Shown here: piece after piece, positions 62,675 through 64,000 of the stretch
How the letters are laid out: every line of letters begins with the position of its first letter
Numbering within the stretch: position 1 is the stretch's first letter
Origin: DATDIC01 sp963777625
Lineage (GTDB): Bacteria > Pseudomonadota > Alphaproteobacteria > Acetobacterales > Acetobacteraceae
Direction: 5' to 3'
Length of the DNA stretch: 64,000 nt
Assembly (NCBI GenBank): GCA_963777625.1
Contig: CAVZRO010000017.1
Coordinates: 216,707-280,706, forward strand
Made by a program: the position numbers and the translations under genes
The notes under the pieces: model-generated
Told to the model about the DNA's origin: nothing
The model's input: only the letters and a program-made list of their open reading frames with translations
Databases searched by the model: none

Positions 62675-63397
62675 CTACGACTCGTCCGCTTCGTCCACCA
62701 CCGCGAACACCGTGTTCCGCATCAAATGCTCGCGCATCACCGCCTCGGCGCGCTTCGGGTCACGTGCCGCGAGCGCCTCATAGATCATCCGGTGCCGGCT
62801 GGTCGCGTGCGGCAGCGCGTGCGGCGCCCGGTTGGTGATGCGCCGGCTGGCCGATTGCAGGCAGCGCGACGAATACATGAACCGGCCGAGTATCCGGTTT
62901 CGCGTCGCCCGGCAGATCGCCAGGTGAAACTGCAGGTCGAGCTCCAGATAGCGATCCGGATCGTCCTCATGCGCCGCCATCGCCTCCACCAGTTCGCCCA
63001 GGCGAACCAGATCCTCCTCCGTCAGCGTCCGCGCCGCCTGCGCCGCGATGGCCGGCTCGAAGATAAGCCGCGCTTCGTGCAACTCGTGCAGCAGCCGGCG
63101 GACATGCCCCGCCGGCAGCCACTCGATCAGCAGCGGGCTCAGATAGTCCCACTCCGCCGCCGGCCGCAGCGTCACCCGGCGCCCCTGCGCGATATCCACC
63201 ATGTCGAGCGCGTGCAGGATCTTCAACGCCTCCCGCGCAACCGCCCGCGACACCGCGAACTCAAGCGAGATCTGCTGCTCCGAGGGCGCCAGCCCATCGG
63301 CGAGTTCACCCGTGGCGATACGGCGTGCGAGCACCCCGGCCACCTGCGTGGGCAGAGTGCGCAGCTTGACATCCATGGCCATGGACAGTACCACCAT
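62675..63397 (-). CDS. GntR-family transcriptional regulator, FadR subfamily
   Basis: A 240-residue regulator: N-terminal winged helix (VAGVLARRIATGELADGLAP, SEQQISLEFAVSRAVAREAL, KILHALDMVDIAQGRRVTL) and a C-terminal FCD effector domain (ELHEARLIFEPAIAAQAART, DLQFHLAICRATRN, HRMIYEALAARDPKRAEAVM, REHL) with the His/Asp residues that bind metal or carboxylate ligands. Starts at 63397, 63382 and 63376 are possible; 63397 has AGG close upstream. It is divergent from the solute-binding protein gene, which it may regulate through the repeats between them. Confidence 0.92.
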   Translation of the reverse strand: MVVLSMAMDVKLRTLPTQVAGVLARRIATGELADGLAPSEQQISLEFAVSRAVAREALKILHALDMVDIAQGRRVTLRPAAEWDYLSPLLIEWLPAGHVRRLLHELHEARLIFEPAIAAQAARTLTEEDLVRLGELVEAMAAHEDDPDRYLELDLQFHLAICRATRNRILGRFMYSSRCLQSASRRITNRAPHALPHATSRHRMIYEALAARDPKRAEAVMREHLMRNTVFAVVDEADES

Positions 63398-63451
63398 CTT
63401 ACCTGACAAGTCGATAAGCAGATAGGCGCGATCAAGCGCGCTGAACCCGGC

Positions 63452-63525
63452 ACTGGCAATCCGCCCATGGCAATCCGCCCACTGGCAATCCGCCCAAGGG
63501 CAATCACCCCAAGGGCAATCAGCAA
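63452..63525. repeat. Short tandem repeat GGCAATCCGCCCA between divergent genes
   Basis: About five copies of a 13-15-base unit: three near-identical GGCAATCCGCCCA followed by two decayed GGCAATCACCCCA / GGCAATCAGC copies. Apart from this, the 63398-63777 gap shows no gene. Possible operator array or simple slippage product. Confidence 0.75.
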
Positions 63526-63777
63526 AGGGGGAGCAATGCCCACATCCGCGAGCGGGGCTGCCCCGACCGATCGCGGCGGCGAAGCTTTCGGCGATCCTGA
63601 AAGCGTGGCTCCCGCCGCCCTCCACCGCCCCCACCAAGACGGGGACCCCCGCGCCTGGAAGGGCGACCAATCAAACCCCGGCCATGCCACCGCCAGAGCC
63701 CGCTTCAACCCGCCGCCCTGCCGCGAAGCGGCCAATCGTAACCATCAGTGATGTCGGAAAACGGGAGGTATCCAACG

Positions 63778-64000
63778 ATGTGGGAAACACTGTCCAGGCG
63801 TCGGTTCCTGAGCGGATCGACCGCCGCCATCGCCGCCACCGGGGCCGCGCCACGGCGCGCGAGAAGCGCCACCGCGGCCACCGAGATCAGGGCGCTGCTG
63901 ATCACCGGCGGCCCGCTCTACCCGAAATACTGGGAGGCGCTCACCAGCAACTTCAAGGACAAGACCGGGATCACCGTCACCTACGACATGCTCCAGTTCA
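63778..64000 (+). CDS. ABC-type solute-binding protein, N-terminal part (cut by window end)
   Basis: The first 74 codons of a secreted protein: a twin-arginine signal (LSRRRFLSGSTAAIAATGAA) followed by EIRALLITGGPLYPKYWEAL and TGITVTYDMLQF, the start of a family 1 extracellular solute-binding protein (spermidine/iron-like class). GGGAGG lies 9 bases before ATG 63778. Divergent from the GntR gene. The rest of the gene is outside the window. Confidence 0.8.
   Translation, partial: MWETLSRRRFLSGSTAAIAATGAAPRRARSATAATEIRALLITGGPLYPKYWEALTSNFKDKTGITVTYDMLQF

Noticed and set aside
63452..63525. Considered as a plasmid-type iteron origin
   Set aside because: No replication initiator gene nearby and the repeat units decay quickly; a regulatory or slippage origin is more likely.

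Overview
This 64 kb window is GC-rich chromosomal DNA from an alphaproteobacterium, most likely Acetobacteraceae or a close Rhodospirillales relative. The evidence is the yqeY-dnaG-rpoD order, carA/carB/greA as neighbours, dense GC-rich intergenic repeats and a GlgE alpha-glucan cluster. No rRNA or tRNA gene was recognised.

Layout. 0.3-2.5 kb: a nitronate-monooxygenase-like flavoprotein and a HigBA toxin-antitoxin pair. 2.5-9.1 kb, minus strand: yqeY, dnaG, rpoD, a GNAT acetyltransferase and a CYTH-CHAD protein. 9.2-16 kb, plus strand: carA (with an added N-terminal HTH-like domain), a small coupled ORF, carB, greA and a threonine-dehydratase-like gene. 16-20.4 kb, minus: peptide-type solute-binding protein, enolase-superfamily enzyme and MFS transporter, a likely catabolic unit. 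20.5-33 kb: exonuclease III, then glgE, a treS-maltokinase fusion, glgB and glgX. The first three of these four overlap by 4-8 bases and glgX follows glgB by 6 bases, so trehalose/maltose to maltose-1-P to branched alpha-glucan and its debranching are encoded as one unit. 33-45 kb: a two-gene membrane unit, a sugar ABC transporter with SDR and 2-hydroxyacid dehydrogenases, and a PotDABC-like ABC transporter. 44.9-51.1 kb: an accessory island with a PIN toxin pair, an IS1634-type insertion sequence, a serine recombinase coupled to a membrane protein, a HEPN-motif gene between copies of a 12-base motif, and the 3' remnant of an AbiEii-type locus. 51.1-54.6 kb, minus: O-antigen-ligase-like protein, beta-propeller, sterol-desaturase-like enzyme. 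54.8-64 kb: an unknown conserved-looking protein, an aminotransferase coupled to an intradiol dioxygenase, an IS110 transposase, a secreted aldose epimerase, a hydrolase remnant, an aldo/keto reductase, a GntR regulator and the start of an ABC solute-binding protein.

Fifteen reading-frame breaks occur in nine genes, several of them essential (dnaG, carA, carB). Fourteen are single extra bases and one is a missing base, and more than half lie in C or G runs of three or four. Correcting them gives lengths close to those expected for the well-known families, so most are probably consensus errors rather than true pseudogenes. The most distinctive biology is: an HTH-CarA fusion with a palindrome exactly filling its promoter spacer and apparently leaderless; a GlgE with an N-terminal dead copy of its own catalytic barrel; two composite hairpin arrays with unrelated perfect inverted-repeat cores; a 200-base tandem repeat read through by glgX; and a HEPN gene bracketed by copies of a 12-base motif beside a serine recombinase.
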